The translations under genes were made by a program, and so were the position numbers. This document shows, piece by piece, positions 36,625-45,053 of a stretch of DNA of 64,000 nt. This DNA comes from Synechococcus sp. CS-1328. Its GTDB lineage: Bacteria; Cyanobacteriota; Cyanobacteriia; PCC-6307; Cyanobiaceae. Each line of letters opens with the position of its first letter. The stretch's first letter is position 1. The notes below the pieces were generated by a model, which made no database searches, was not told the origin of the DNA, and saw only the letters and a program-made list of their open reading frames with translations. Location of the stretch: contig NZ_JAHLYT010000071.1 in assembly GCF_025128095.1 (NCBI RefSeq), forward strand, positions 310,001 through 374,000. Reading direction: 5' to 3'.

Positions 36625-36811
36625 CATTGGTATGGAATAAGCATTGGGATGACACTCCCAGAGCCGCTGATTGAGTCAACGAATCAAGAGAAAGCCTGAA
36701 TGGCCATCACACAGGGCATGGAACTGGATCTCAAGGAGCGCCGACACGGAGTGCATCAAAGGCACGGACCGAGGGAGCCCCTCCAGACCATCCATCGCCA
36801 CGTTGAGCGCC

Positions 36812-37402
36812 TCAGAGGGCGCGGACAGGGCGCTTGTCGATGACCTTGTCGATCAGGCCGTAGTCGACAGCTTCTGCTGGAGACATGAAGAAATCGCGAT
36901 CGGTGTCTTCTTCGATTCGGGGGAGAGGCTGGCCGGTGCGATCGGAGAGCTCCTGGTTGAGCTTCTTTTTGAGGTAGAGAATCTCATCCGCCTGGATGCG
37001 GATGTCGCTGGCCTGGCCGCGGGCACCGCCCAGGGGCTGGTGGATCATGATCCGTGAATGGGTGAGGCTGCTGCGCTTGCCCTTGGTGCCGGCGCAGAGC
37101 AGGAAGGCACCCATCGAGGCCGCCAGGCCAAGACACACGGTCTGCACGTCGGGTTTGATGTGCTGCATCGTGTCGAAGATGCCGAGGCCGTCGTAGACGG
37201 AGCCCCCTGGAGAGTTGATGTAGAGGAAGATGTCCTTATCCGGGTCCTCGGCCTCGAGGAACAGCAGCTGGGCCACCACGCGGTTAGCAGATTCGGCCGT
37301 GACGGGTTCGCCAAGGAAGATGATCCGCTCGCGCAGCAGGCGCGAGTAGATATCGAAGGCGCGCTCTCCCCGTCCCGACTCTTCGATCACGATCGGGATC
37401 AT
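36812..37402 (-). CDS. clpP: ATP-dependent Clp protease proteolytic subunit
   Basis: Serine peptidase subunit of 196 residues. The catalytic triad is visible as Ser in [12 protein letters not shown], His in [15 protein letters not shown] and Asp in [31 protein letters not shown] is diagnostic. The ATG at 37402 directly precedes [20 protein letters not shown], the conserved N-terminus. Catalytic residues are intact, unlike ClpR. It is divergent from thf1 (125-base spacer) and convergent with ftsH. Confidence 0.95.
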   Translation of the reverse strand: MIPIVIEESGRGERAFDIYSRLLRERIIFLGEPVTAESANRVVAQLLFLEAEDPDKDIFLYINSPGGSVYDGLGIFDTMQHIKPDVQTVCLGLAASMGAFLLCAGTKGKRSSLTHSRIMIHQPLGGARGQASDIRIQADEILYLKKKLNQELSDRTGQPLPRIEEDTDRDFFMSPAEAVDYGLIDKVIDKRPVRAL

Positions 37403-37527
37403 GGGCTGGGAACGATGGCTGGCGCGATCCTACTGAGCCAGGAGTGGCAGCGGAATCGCCGCAACGCCGGTGCAGCCGAGCCTTGCAGGCAGCAGCGCTA
37501 TGGTCGGAAGAACCCTGCCCGAGGAGC

Positions 37528-38259
37528 GTGAGCGCCTGCCTCACCGTCGCCGACAGCAAGCGCGTGTTCCATCACGCCTTCCCCCATGTGATCGCGCCTC
37601 TCTACCGGCGCATGGTGGATGAACTGCTTGTGGAGCTGCATCTGCTCAGCCGGCAGAAAGGATTTCACCAGGATTCCCTGTTCGCCGCCGGGTTGCTTCA
37701 GGTGTTTGACGGCTTCTCCAAGGGCTACCGGCCCCCAGAGCAGCGCGAGAAACTCCTCGAAGCCCTCTGCAGCTCCTCAGGCTTCGACTCCGCCAAGCTG
37801 CGCCAGCGACGCGATCAGGCCATGGCCGCCATGGGTGATCACAGCGTCGAGGAGGTCAAGCAATGGATTGAGCAGCAGGGCGCCGGTGCACCCGAGCCTG
37901 TTGCCACCGTGCTGGCCAACGTCAAACGTGCTGATTTTCACTACTCCCGCCTGATGGCCGTCGGTCTGCTGAGCCTGCTGGAGAAAGCTCGCGGCGCCGA
38001 GTCCCTCGATCCCCAGGCCCTGCGCCAGTCGGCCCACGAGGTGGGTGAGTCGATGGGCCTGCTGCGTGAACGTCTCGACAAGGACCTGACGCTCTACACC
38101 AGCAACCTCGAGAAGATGGTTCAGGCAGTGGAACTGATGGAGGAGACCGTCGCCGCTGATCGGCGTCGCCGTGAACGCCAGGCGACCGCCACCGAGCAGG
38201 AACGGGTGATCGCCAGTGAGGTCACGGGTTCAGATCAAGGCGTCCCGTCAGCAGGCTGA
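37528..38259 (+). CDS. thf1: Thylakoid formation protein Thf1 / Psb29
   Basis: Protein needed for photosystem II repair and stability; in cyanobacteria and plants it is linked to normal FtsH levels. The family N-terminus VADSKRVFHHAFPHVIAPLY sets the start, which I place at the GTG at 37528 (243 aa). GAGGAG stands just upstream but only one base away. Further conserved parts are ELHLLSRQKGFHQDSLFAAG and FHYSRLMAVGLLSLLE. A C-terminal coiled-coil region (~175-225) ends in a basic stretch DRRRRERQ. Its last 38 bases overlap the 3' end of the gene on the other strand. Confidence 0.92.
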   Translation: MSACLTVADSKRVFHHAFPHVIAPLYRRMVDELLVELHLLSRQKGFHQDSLFAAGLLQVFDGFSKGYRPPEQREKLLEALCSSSGFDSAKLRQRRDQAMAAMGDHSVEEVKQWIEQQGAGAPEPVATVLANVKRADFHYSRLMAVGLLSLLEKARGAESLDPQALRQSAHEVGESMGLLRERLDKDLTLYTSNLEKMVQAVELMEETVAADRRRRERQATATEQERVIASEVTGSDQGVPSAG

Positions 38260-39661
38260 GAGGATCGGGATTGCGGCCCGCCTGATCCGCCAGGGCCGTG
38301 ACCTCCAGCCGCCTGGCGGAACGGATCACGGCCGGCAGAGCGGGGGGAAGCAGCCCCCGTCCCTCCAGCTCGGCGGGTTGCAGACGCAGGCTCAGCTGGG
38401 TGATACGGCTGGCAACGGGCGGCAGGGCCTGAGCCAGGGGAGGTTCCTGAACGGGAGTCTTGGGAAGGGGTCCCAGGAAGAACTGCAGCTCAGGAGGGGC
38501 TCCACGAACGCTCAGCCAGCGCCAGCCACCGATCACCACCCCATCCTCGCGGGTCCAGGTGGCTGTGGGGAGAGGGTCGGCCGTCGCGACAGTCACAGCC
38601 TGCAGCCCCTGCTCTTCCAGGGCGCTCCGCAGGGCCGAGAGGATCGCGATCCAGTCCTTGCGATCGGAACCCACAGCCAGCTGCAGTTCCAGGGCAGCCT
38701 GGAACGGACCTTTGGCAAGGGGACGCACCCGCAGGCGGAAGGGAGCCTGCCGCAGCAGCGGTAACTGGGCCGGGCCGAGGCCGTAACGAGCCGCCAGCGG
38801 ATCGCGGATCAGTTGCCGTGCCAGCAGCGACTGCAGCACCAGATCCAGAGAGGATCCCCGCAACTCCAACAGGACATCGGATGCCAGGGGAGCTGCTGCA
38901 GCGGCCTTCGCGCTGGAGGCCAAAGCAGAACCGGGCCCGGAAAGCAACCCCGTGGCCGCTGCCGCCTCTCCAGTCCAGGCCAGTCCGGCGCCCGCCAGGT
39001 TGAGATTCAGGCAGCCCTCCTGGAAGCGCTGCAGCAGCGGAGCCAACGGTCCAGCGATCTCCGCCAGGGCGGTGGGAGTCCAGAACACGGCCTGGGAGGT
39101 TTCCAGTCGCTGACGGCAGACCTGCTCCAGGCCGCGCAGGGTGCGGGGACGGGAGCTCAGCTGCTGGCTCAGCCACTGGCGGGTGAGGGGGTCGGGCGCC
39201 AACAGGAGCAGATCATCCACCACCAAGGCCTGAGCCGGCCTGGAGGCGGGCGGTACTCCGGCCAGGGCCGCCGCCGGAAGGGCCAGCACGGCACCGCCCT
39301 CACCATTGCGGCTCCAGAGCTGCCACCAGGGAGTGCGCTGCTGCCGCCAGACGCGCTCGGCCAGGGGCTTGCCCAGGCGTTGCTGCCAGAGGGCCGGTAC
39401 GGGCCGCTGGGGGGTGGCGGCAAAACTCTGGATCAGGGCAGCGAGGGCCATGACCCGCTCGAGCCCCTGGGCGCGGGGCCGGGGCTGGCGCTGCAACTGC
39501 CAGACAGGAACGGCAATCAGCAGCAACAGGGTCAGTGCTGTGATCCGAAGCGGTGGCCTGGGAAGACGAGGCCGGACCCAGGAGGGTCGGGCCAGCGAGG
39601 GCAACCGGTCGATCAGGAGCAGGCAGCGTCTGCTGGCGCGCTGCCAGAGAGCGTGGTTCAC
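38222..39661 (-). CDS. Conserved hypothetical membrane-anchored protein
   Basis: A 479-residue protein of unknown function. I start at the GTG at 39661, which forms a GTGA overlap with the stop of the gene upstream; the frame is open to 39793 but that part overlaps the upstream gene. One hydrophobic helix lies near residue 35-55 (PPLRITALTLLLLIAVPVW). The remainder is Leu/Ala/Pro-rich and looks extracytoplasmic, with no motif I can name. Third gene of a petN operon by position. The 3' end overlaps thf1 by 38 bases. Confidence 0.6.
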   Translation of the reverse strand: MNHALWQRASRRCLLLIDRLPSLARPSWVRPRLPRPPLRITALTLLLLIAVPVWQLQRQPRPRAQGLERVMALAALIQSFAATPQRPVPALWQQRLGKPLAERVWRQQRTPWWQLWSRNGEGGAVLALPAAALAGVPPASRPAQALVVDDLLLLAPDPLTRQWLSQQLSSRPRTLRGLEQVCRQRLETSQAVFWTPTALAEIAGPLAPLLQRFQEGCLNLNLAGAGLAWTGEAAAATGLLSGPGSALASSAKAAAAAPLASDVLLELRGSSLDLVLQSLLARQLIRDPLAARYGLGPAQLPLLRQAPFRLRVRPLAKGPFQAALELQLAVGSDRKDWIAILSALRSALEEQGLQAVTVATADPLPTATWTREDGVVIGGWRWLSVRGAPPELQFFLGPLPKTPVQEPPLAQALPPVASRITQLSLRLQPAELEGRGLLPPALPAVIRSARRLEVTALADQAGRNPDPLSLLTGRLDLNP

Positions 39662-39894
39662 CTTGGAGGCTTCGGAGCGGCCGAACGTGCAGCGGCAACG
39701 GCAGACTTTGCTCTGCCGCCTCCCCTGCTGGCTTGGCCCGCTTGGCCCGCTTGGCCGCGGTCGTGGGCATAACGTCGCCGCCGGTCGCGCCATTCAATGG
39801 CCGAGAGGTAGATCACCCCAACGCTCACGAAGAGCAGCAGAGCCACAGCGGTCAGCGCCAGCAGGTTGGAGCCGCCGAGGGTCGCTTCAGGCAC
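39658..39894 (-). CDS. Small single-helix membrane protein
   Basis: A 78-residue protein: one helix (LLALTAVALLLFVSVGVIYL) followed by the charged motif SAIEWRDRRRRYAHDRG and a low-complexity Gly/Ala/Arg tail. It starts 16 bases after the petN stop and is translationally coupled to the following gene (GTGA at 39658-39661). This looks like a conserved cyanobacterial companion of petN, but I cannot assign a function. The Ala/Gly-rich tail is probably not conserved. Confidence 0.62.
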   Translation of the reverse strand: MPEATLGGSNLLALTAVALLLFVSVGVIYLSAIEWRDRRRRYAHDRGQAGQAGQASRGGGRAKSAVAAARSAAPKPPR

Positions 39895-39910
39895 GAGAAG
39901 GAAAGGGGGT

Positions 39911-40012
39911 TCAGAAATTCAGGGTGCCGTCGCCATTGCGGCCCCAGACCACCATGGCGATCGAGAAGCTGAAAATGGCAGCAAGCGAAGCCCAGCCGAG
40001 GGTGATCAGCAT
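39911..40012 (-). CDS. petN: Cytochrome b6f complex subunit PetN
   Basis: The smallest subunit of the cytochrome b6f complex, a single transmembrane helix needed for complex stability. The minus strand from the ATG at 40012 encodes 33 residues: [19 protein letters not shown], then [14 protein letters not shown] and TGA. The WGRNG motif at the end of the helix is diagnostic for PetN. It is the first of three tightly spaced genes on this strand and diverges from clpS, 177 bases away. Confidence 0.9.
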   Translation of the reverse strand: MLITLGWASLAAIFSFSIAMVVWGRNGDGTLNF

Positions 40013-40189
40013 CGGATCCAGAATTGGCGTGAGCAGAGTTTACCCAAGCATGGGTCAGCCCCCTGGCACAGCCCGATGCCATCGAGGCCCACAATGGAGG
40101 TCGATCCCCAGCCTGGCCTCAGTCCAGCCGCCCTGATTTCACAGTTCCGGCCCGTGTCAGGGGCCCTGCCGTCTCCGCACGCTTGTTCC

Positions 40190-40579
40190 ATGGCCCTCGG
40201 TTCCTCGTCGCCTGTCGGTTCCTCGTCGCCTGTTGGTTGCCCTTTGCCTGTTGGTTCCGCTTCGTCCCTCGGCCTGACCCGTGCCACCGCCGCCACTCCA
40301 GGCACGGCGACACGGTCGGCCACGCTGCTGGAGCGGGCTCCTTACCCCGAAGCGCGGGTGGTTGTGCTCGACGACGACATCAATACCTTCCAGCACGTGG
40401 TCGAGTGCCTGGTGCGTCACATTCCCGGCATGCTCACCGATCGAGCCTGGGACCTGGCGCACCGGATCGATGCTGAAGGTTCGGCGGTGGTCTGGACCGG
40501 TCCCCTGGAACAAGCGGAGCTCTACCACCAGCTGCTCGCCGCCGAGGGCCTCACCATGGCGCCATTGCAACGGGACTGA
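40190..40579 (+). CDS. clpS: ClpS adaptor protein
   Basis: Adaptor that presents N-degron substrates to the Clp protease ClpC/ClpP. The fold core reads RVVVLDDDINTFQHVVECLV, HIPGMLTDRAWDLAHRID and GPLEQAELYHQLLAAEGLTM, in which the DDDINTF loop and the LAEGL-like end are typical. Start taken as the ATG at 40190 (129 aa). The N-terminal ~25 residues are built of 18-bp repeats (Gly-Ser-Ser-Ser-Pro-Val units) and are unlikely to be structured. An alternative ATG at 40094 gives 32 more residues. Confidence 0.85.
   Translation: MALGSSSPVGSSSPVGCPLPVGSASSLGLTRATAATPGTATRSATLLERAPYPEARVVVLDDDINTFQHVVECLVRHIPGMLTDRAWDLAHRIDAEGSAVVWTGPLEQAELYHQLLAAEGLTMAPLQRD
40199..40270 (+). repeat. 18-bp tandem repeat in the 5' end of clpS
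   Basis: Four units beginning GGTTCC/GGTTGC: two nearly identical (40199-40216 and 40217-40234, one difference) and two diverged (40235-40252 and 40253-40270). They encode GSSSPV, GSSSPV, GCPLPV and GSASSL ahead of the ClpS domain. Confidence 0.85.
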
Positions 40580-40614
40580 AGCTGGGGTCCACGCCATTGC
40601 GGAGGGAGCAAGCC

Positions 40615-40890
40615 ATGGGCCGTGTGGTGATCACCCACAGCACCTATGTGGAAGGGCTGGTCCCCCTGCTGCGCCAACTGGCCCGCCAGCCGGGCATCGA
40701 CACGGTCACCCCGGCGGTGATCAGCCGGGTTCGGGGGCGAAGCCCCTTGCTGCGCCTGCGGGTCTCGACGCCGATCACGGGGGGGCACAAACTGGTGGCA
40801 CGCCGCGGCAGCATGGCCCAGGAGGTGTTCGTGGTCACCAGCTGGAGCCGCGAACGCCTTCAGGAGGCCCTCGACATCCTGACGGCCTGA
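40615..40890 (+). CDS. DUF2103 family protein
   Basis: A 91-residue small basic protein, MGRVVITHSTYVEGLVPLL at the start, then TVTPAVISRVRGRSPLLRLR and LVARRGSMAQEVFVVTS. These segments match DUF2103, an uncharacterised prokaryotic family. The ATG at 40615 is preceded by GGAGGGAG, a good ribosome binding site, which decides the start over an earlier TTG at 40597. It follows clpS by 35 bases. Confidence 0.8.
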   Translation: MGRVVITHSTYVEGLVPLLRQLARQPGIDTVTPAVISRVRGRSPLLRLRVSTPITGGHKLVARRGSMAQEVFVVTSWSRERLQEALDILTA

Positions 40891-40906
40891 CATCAGCCAG
40901 GAGCCG

Positions 40907-41347
40907 TCAGCCATCCGCCATCAGCAACTCTCCGCTGCTGCTGCGTTCAAACACCGCCGGCGCCGTGAAACGGGCATAGGCACCGCCCTGCCGGAACCAC
41001 TCCTCCTCCACCAATTGCAGCTCCTGGGGCTCGATCTGCCACTGCTCCGCAAGGTAGGCGCTGTAGCTGGCCAGAGGCAGCTGGGGAGCCTGCCAGTGCA
41101 CCACCGCAAAGGCGAGGGCCCGCACCCGCACCACCCCCTCACTGCTCTCCTGGATCTCCTCCTCAAGCAGAAAGGTGCGGAATCGGCCCACGGCCTCACG
41201 GCCCTCCAGGCAGTACTTGCGCAGGTAGAGCAGACGAGCCCTGGGGAAGACGGGCCCGGGAGCCAGGCCAAGCAGCTGATTGAACGCGTGCTGAAACTCA
41301 CCCATCACCACAATCGGGGATTCGACCTCCAGAATGATGCGGCCCAT
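40907..41347 (-). CDS. Conserved hypothetical protein
   Basis: A 146-residue acidic soluble protein with no motif I recognise; contains MGEFQHAFNQLLGLAPGPVF, LLYLRKYCLEG and LVEEEWFRQGGAYARFTAP. Start at the ATG at 41347 (MGRIILEVES), since 13 further upstream codons approach the nitroreductase promoter. It is divergent from the nitroreductase (38 bases). The sequence style (many Glu, well-formed hydrophobic pattern) supports a real gene. Confidence 0.6.
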   Translation of the reverse strand: MGRIILEVESPIVVMGEFQHAFNQLLGLAPGPVFPRARLLYLRKYCLEGREAVGRFRTFLLEEEIQESSEGVVRVRALAFAVVHWQAPQLPLASYSAYLAEQWQIEPQELQLVEEEWFRQGGAYARFTAPAVFERSSSGELLMADG

Positions 41348-41385
41348 CACCCCCCACGTGGTGAGGGTTGTTGCCCTCCGACCCA

Positions 41386-42033
41386 ATGTCTCTGCCTCCG
41401 TCTGAGCTCCTGCAGGCCCTGAACTGGCGCTATGCCACCAAAGTCTTTGATGGGTCGCGCCGCATCGACGCCCAGACCTGGGCAGCCCTTGAGCAGACCC
41501 TGGTGCTGAGCCCGTCCAGCTACGGGCTGCAGCCCTGGAAGTTCCTGGTGATCACTGATCCGGCCCTGCGCCTGCAGTTGCGTCCCCACTCCTGGGATCA
41601 GAGTCAGGTCACCGACTGCTCCCACCTGGTTGTGTTCCTGCGCCAGCAGAGCATCGGAGCCGCGGAACTGGACCGACTGATTCAATGGACCAGCGAGGTG
41701 CGGAGCGTACCGGTGGAGCAGCTGGCTTTTTATCGGGAGATGATGCAGAAGGATCTGGTCGACGGGCCCCGCAGCCAGCAGATCGAACGCTGGACCAGCA
41801 ATCAGGTCTACATCTCCCTGGGAACCTTCATGACCGCCGCCGCCCTGCTGGGGGTGGACACCTGTCCGATCGAAGGCTTCAGCCCCACGGACTACGACCG
41901 CATCCTGGATCTGGAGAGCAGTGGCTACCGCTCCTGCGTGGTCTGCGCGGCTGGTTATCGCCAGGCAGACGACAAATACGCCAGCCTGGCCAAGGTGCGC
42001 TACCGCTCCACCAGCCTGATCGAGCGGCTCTGA
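41386..42033 (+). CDS. NAD(P)H-dependent nitroreductase family protein
   Basis: FMN flavoprotein of the nitroreductase family, about 215 residues. Conserved parts are LNWRYATKVFD (FMN phosphate contact), LSPSSYGLQPWKFLVI, NQVYISLGTFMTAAALLGVDTCPIEGF (first 20: NQVYISLGTFMTAAALLGVD) and YRQADDKYASLAKVRY near the C-terminus. This matches the NfsB/dihydropteridine-reductase branch. The substrate is unknown; quinones or nitroaromatics are typical for the family. Start at the ATG at 41386 in preference to codons at 41368. Confidence 0.86.
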   Translation: MSLPPSELLQALNWRYATKVFDGSRRIDAQTWAALEQTLVLSPSSYGLQPWKFLVITDPALRLQLRPHSWDQSQVTDCSHLVVFLRQQSIGAAELDRLIQWTSEVRSVPVEQLAFYREMMQKDLVDGPRSQQIERWTSNQVYISLGTFMTAAALLGVDTCPIEGFSPTDYDRILDLESSGYRSCVVCAAGYRQADDKYASLAKVRYRSTSLIERL

Positions 42034-42101
42034 ACATAGCTCACGGTGCTCAGCCGCCTGCTTGCAGCCGATTGATTCAGCTGCTGCTTTTAGCGATGGA
42101 T

Positions 42102-43535
42102 TCAGCTGATCGAGGGCCTGAGCCGGCGAAATGCCTGATGTAAGGGCCAGCTGAGCAGGATCAACCCCACGGCCAGCAGGCTGTTGCGCGTGTCGGACAC
42201 AACCTCCCCCACGAGGAAAGCCAAGGAGGTGACCCCCACCGTGGCCGCGGTGACGGGATAGCCCCAGTCGCGGAAGGGCCGAGCCAACTCCGGATCCCGC
42301 CAGCGCAGCACGAACAGGGCCGCGATCCCGGTGGCATAGAGCAACACATACAGGAAGGCGGCCATGCCCAGCAGGATGGCGAAGTCGCCCACCAGCAGCA
42401 GAACCGCCGCCGTCGACGTTGTGATCCCCAGGGCGAGCAGTGGTGTTCCGGCGGAGCTGACCCCTGCCACGGCATCGAGGAAGAGGCCGTCTCGGGCCAG
42501 GCCGTAGAGCACCCGCGGGGCCGCCATGATCACGGCATTGATCAGGCCCAGACAGGAGATCAAGGCCAGCACCGTGATCAGTTGCGCCCCACCGCCGCCG
42601 AACAACAGGCGGGCCGCATCGGCAAGGGGGAGCCGCGACCCGGCCAGCTCCGGCAGCGACAGCACCTGCAGCAGCGCCAGGTTGACCAGCACGTAGAGGC
42701 CCGTCACCGCCAGTACGCCACCGACCAGGGATCGGGGCAGGGCAGCGGCGGGATCGGAAAACTCTTCCGCGAAGTAGATCGGGCTGTGCCAGCCGTCGTA
42801 GGTGGTGATCACCGCCTGAAGGGCAAAGACAAGGCCCACGGCCAGGGCCCGACCCTGAAGTGGGGGCAGCGCGGCAGGATCCGCCAGTGCCCCGGTCGCT
42901 ATTGGGGCCGCGGTGTTGGCCGCGTGTGGTGCGAACCAGAAACAGGCGGCGATCAAGATCAGGAACGCCCCGGCCTTGGCAAGGCTCAGAAGCTTCTGGC
43001 TGAGGCTGCCCGCCGCCAGGCCGAGCAACTGGACCAGGGCGAAGGCCAATAACACCGCCAAGCCGATCACCTTGCTGCCGAATGGCAACCGGGGCAACAG
43101 CGCTGCGCTGTACTCCCCGATCGTGACCGACACCCAGGCCAGACCGGCGCACTGACCCAGCCAGTCGATCCAGCCCACCGAGAAGCCGGCCTGATCGCCG
43201 GCAGCCCGTCGGGCATAGACGTACCAGCCACCGGCCGAAGGCAGAGCTGCGGCCAGCTCAGCCACTGCCAGGGCGCCGAACAGGGAGTAGATCCCACCGC
43301 CCAGCCAGACCAGCAGCATCAGGGGAGCACTGCCCAGCTGGGCCGCCACCAGGCCCGGCGTGCGCAGGATCCCAGCGCCAATCGAGCTGCCCACAGCACC
43401 GGCGATGCCAAAGCTGGCTCCGAGGATGTGGAGCAACGAGCCTTGGCTGGGGGGGGACTCAGAGGAAGAAGGCACCGCCAGGAACTCCCGATTGAATCCG
43501 GGGTTCCGGGAACCCGGAATGGGGTGGACCGCCAT
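42102..43535 (-). CDS. Amino-acid permease (APC superfamily)
   Basis: Twelve-helix secondary transporter. The unwound helix 1 motif GAVGSSIGAGILRTPG is clear. Further recognisable segments are GGIYSLFGALAVAELAAALP and AVITTYDGWHSPIYFAEEF, the latter resembling helix 6-7 of LAT/APA-type transporters. Substrate probably a neutral amino acid, not specified by sequence. The start is uncertain: ATG at 43583, ATG at 43535 (used here) or GTG at 43475 all lie in frame. The last would give the usual short cytoplasmic N-terminus. The region upstream carries inverted repeats. Confidence 0.85.
   Translation of the reverse strand: MAVHPIPGSRNPGFNREFLAVPSSSESPPSQGSLLHILGASFGIAGAVGSSIGAGILRTPGLVAAQLGSAPLMLLVWLGGGIYSLFGALAVAELAAALPSAGGWYVYARRAAGDQAGFSVGWIDWLGQCAGLAWVSVTIGEYSAALLPRLPFGSKVIGLAVLLAFALVQLLGLAAGSLSQKLLSLAKAGAFLILIAACFWFAPHAANTAAPIATGALADPAALPPLQGRALAVGLVFALQAVITTYDGWHSPIYFAEEFSDPAAALPRSLVGGVLAVTGLYVLVNLALLQVLSLPELAGSRLPLADAARLLFGGGGAQLITVLALISCLGLINAVIMAAPRVLYGLARDGLFLDAVAGVSSAGTPLLALGITTSTAAVLLLVGDFAILLGMAAFLYVLLYATGIAALFVLRWRDPELARPFRDWGYPVTAATVGVTSLAFLVGEVVSDTRNSLLAVGLILLSWPLHQAFRRLRPSIS
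43501..43515 (-). promoter_or_regulatory. Palindrome near the start of the amino-acid permease gene
   Basis: GGGTTCC-G-GGAACCC, a perfect 15-bp inverted repeat. It is inside the coding region if the permease starts at 43535, or in the leader if it starts at the GTG at 43475. It could be an operator or a hairpin near the ribosome binding site. Confidence 0.35.
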
Positions 43536-43573
43536 GCCGTCTTGCCCCAGTGTTCGACCTGGAAGAACCAGGA

Positions 43574-43642
43574 GGGGGGTCAAAGGCGGGGCTTCGTTTC
43601 CGGCTCGAGGCCGGTTTACGTTGCCGACGCTGCAGACCCCCC
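43574..43642 (-). promoter_or_regulatory. Structured leader element between purK and the permease
   Basis: A 69-base element closed by an 8-bp stem GGGGGGTC/GACCCCCC (43574-43581 with 43635-43642). Nested inside are short helices GCG/CGC and GGC/GCC, and an apical hairpin CCGGC-loop-GCCGG (43600-43614), separated by A-rich symmetrical internal loops on the minus strand. It lies 67 bases after the purK stop, in the permease leader. It may be a cis-regulatory RNA or a small RNA. I could not match it to a known class. Confidence 0.45.
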
Positions 43643-43709
43643 ATATCGAAGGGGAGTCAGATCAGAAAACTGTGAAAGGCAGTCACCAACACAGCAGCCC
43701 AAACGCATG

Positions 43710-45053
43710 TTAAGCGGAAATCGGTGCCTTCAGAGCGGTCTCCAGCGCTTCCGGCTTCACCGGCGGCAGGGGCCAGATCGTGCGCACCTCCGCCAGGCGC
43801 CGCTCCGCCTCGGTGGCCCGGGCCTCGTGGCTGGCTCCCTTCAGCAGCAGGGTGACGTGACCCAGCTTGCGGCCGAGGCTGCTGCCGGTCTTGTCATACC
43901 AATGCACATGGGCTGCAGGCAGTTGGGCCAGGGCAGCCCGCTGGGGGCCGTAGTCGGCATTGCCTTGCTCGAATCCGAGCAGGTTCACCATCAGGGCACC
44001 GGGCACCGTCAGGTCGGGGGAGGCGATCGGCAGATCGGCCACGATGCGCACCTGCTGGGCGAACTGGCTGGTGCGCGCCGCCTCGATCGTGTAGTGGCCG
44101 GAATTGTGGGTGCGGGGCGCGATCTCATTAATCAACAGCCCGGCGGGGCCATAGAAAAACTCAATCGAGAGCACCCCCACGTAGTCCAGGGATGTGAGCA
44201 GGGAGGAGGCCACATTGCGGGCATAGGCCTGCACCGCCTGGGGTACAGCTGCTGGAGCCAGCACCCAGTCGCACACCTGCTGATGCTGGTGGGTCTGCAC
44301 CACCGGATAGCAAAGCACCCGGCCCTTGCGGTCACGGCAGGCCACCACCGAGAGCTCCTGCTCGAAGGCGACGAACTCCTCCACGATCCAGGTGGCTGGA
44401 TCCACCCGTTCCAGCAGCTCCTCAAGATCCTCAGGGCCCTGGAGCAGGGCGGTGCCCTTGCCGTCGTAGCCGCCGCGCGCCGCCTTGGCCATCAGCGGGT
44501 AACTGAACCCCTGCGGCAACCTCGGAGAGCGGGGATCGATCGGCGCGGGCCCGATGCCACCGGTGTCGGCGGAGGGCGGAGCGGCATCAGCGGAGCCGGC
44601 AGGGCCAGCGGCGGGGCCTGCAGCCGCGGCGGCCGGCACCGGCAGGAGCAGCGGCAAGGCCAGATCCATCGAGAACCAGCGGGGTGACGGCAACTGAAGC
44701 CGCTGCTGCAGCTCCCGCTGGCTGCGCTTGCTGATCAGGGGCTGCAGGGCCTCCAGGCTGGGCATGAAGCGGATGCCATCGGCCGCCAGGGGTGCGAGCG
44801 CCTCGAGGTCGAGCCACTCGTTCTCAAAGCTGATCGCGGCGCAATCCTGTGCCAGGCGCCGGGTGGCGGCCGCATCCCTGAGGTCGGCCAGCACCAGTTC
44901 AGCGGCCAGGGGGGCAGCCGGATCGCTGGCCGAGGGAGTCTGCACATGCAGGGGCACCCCCAGCTCCGCCGCAGCCTGGGCCAGCATCCGGGCCAGCTGG
45001 CCACCGCCCACCACGCCGATCGCGGCTGATTTGGAGTCGTCCAGTGGAGTCAT
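43710..45053 (-). CDS. purK: N5-carboxyaminoimidazole ribonucleotide synthase
   Basis: ATP-grasp enzyme of purine synthesis (AIR + bicarbonate + ATP). N-terminal GVVGGGQLARMLAQAAAELG, ATP-grasp segments AKAARGGYDGKGTALLQ, WIVEEFVAFEQELSVVACR and the metal-binding NEIAPRTHNSGHYTIEA. Start at the ATG at 45053 (447 aa), directly before the glycine-rich motif. Between residues ~130 and 180 there is a Pro/Ala/Gly-rich insertion that ordinary PurK (about 350-390 aa) lacks. It lies in the ATP-grasp N-lobe just before the GGYDGKG loop. Confidence 0.94.
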   Translation of the reverse strand: MTPLDDSKSAAIGVVGGGQLARMLAQAAAELGVPLHVQTPSASDPAAPLAAELVLADLRDAAATRRLAQDCAAISFENEWLDLEALAPLAADGIRFMPSLEALQPLISKRSQRELQQRLQLPSPRWFSMDLALPLLLPVPAAAAAGPAAGPAGSADAAPPSADTGGIGPAPIDPRSPRLPQGFSYPLMAKAARGGYDGKGTALLQGPEDLEELLERVDPATWIVEEFVAFEQELSVVACRDRKGRVLCYPVVQTHQHQQVCDWVLAPAAVPQAVQAYARNVASSLLTSLDYVGVLSIEFFYGPAGLLINEIAPRTHNSGHYTIEAARTSQFAQQVRIVADLPIASPDLTVPGALMVNLLGFEQGNADYGPQRAALAQLPAAHVHWYDKTGSSLGRKLGHVTLLLKGASHEARATEAERRLAEVRTIWPLPPVKPEALETALKAPISA

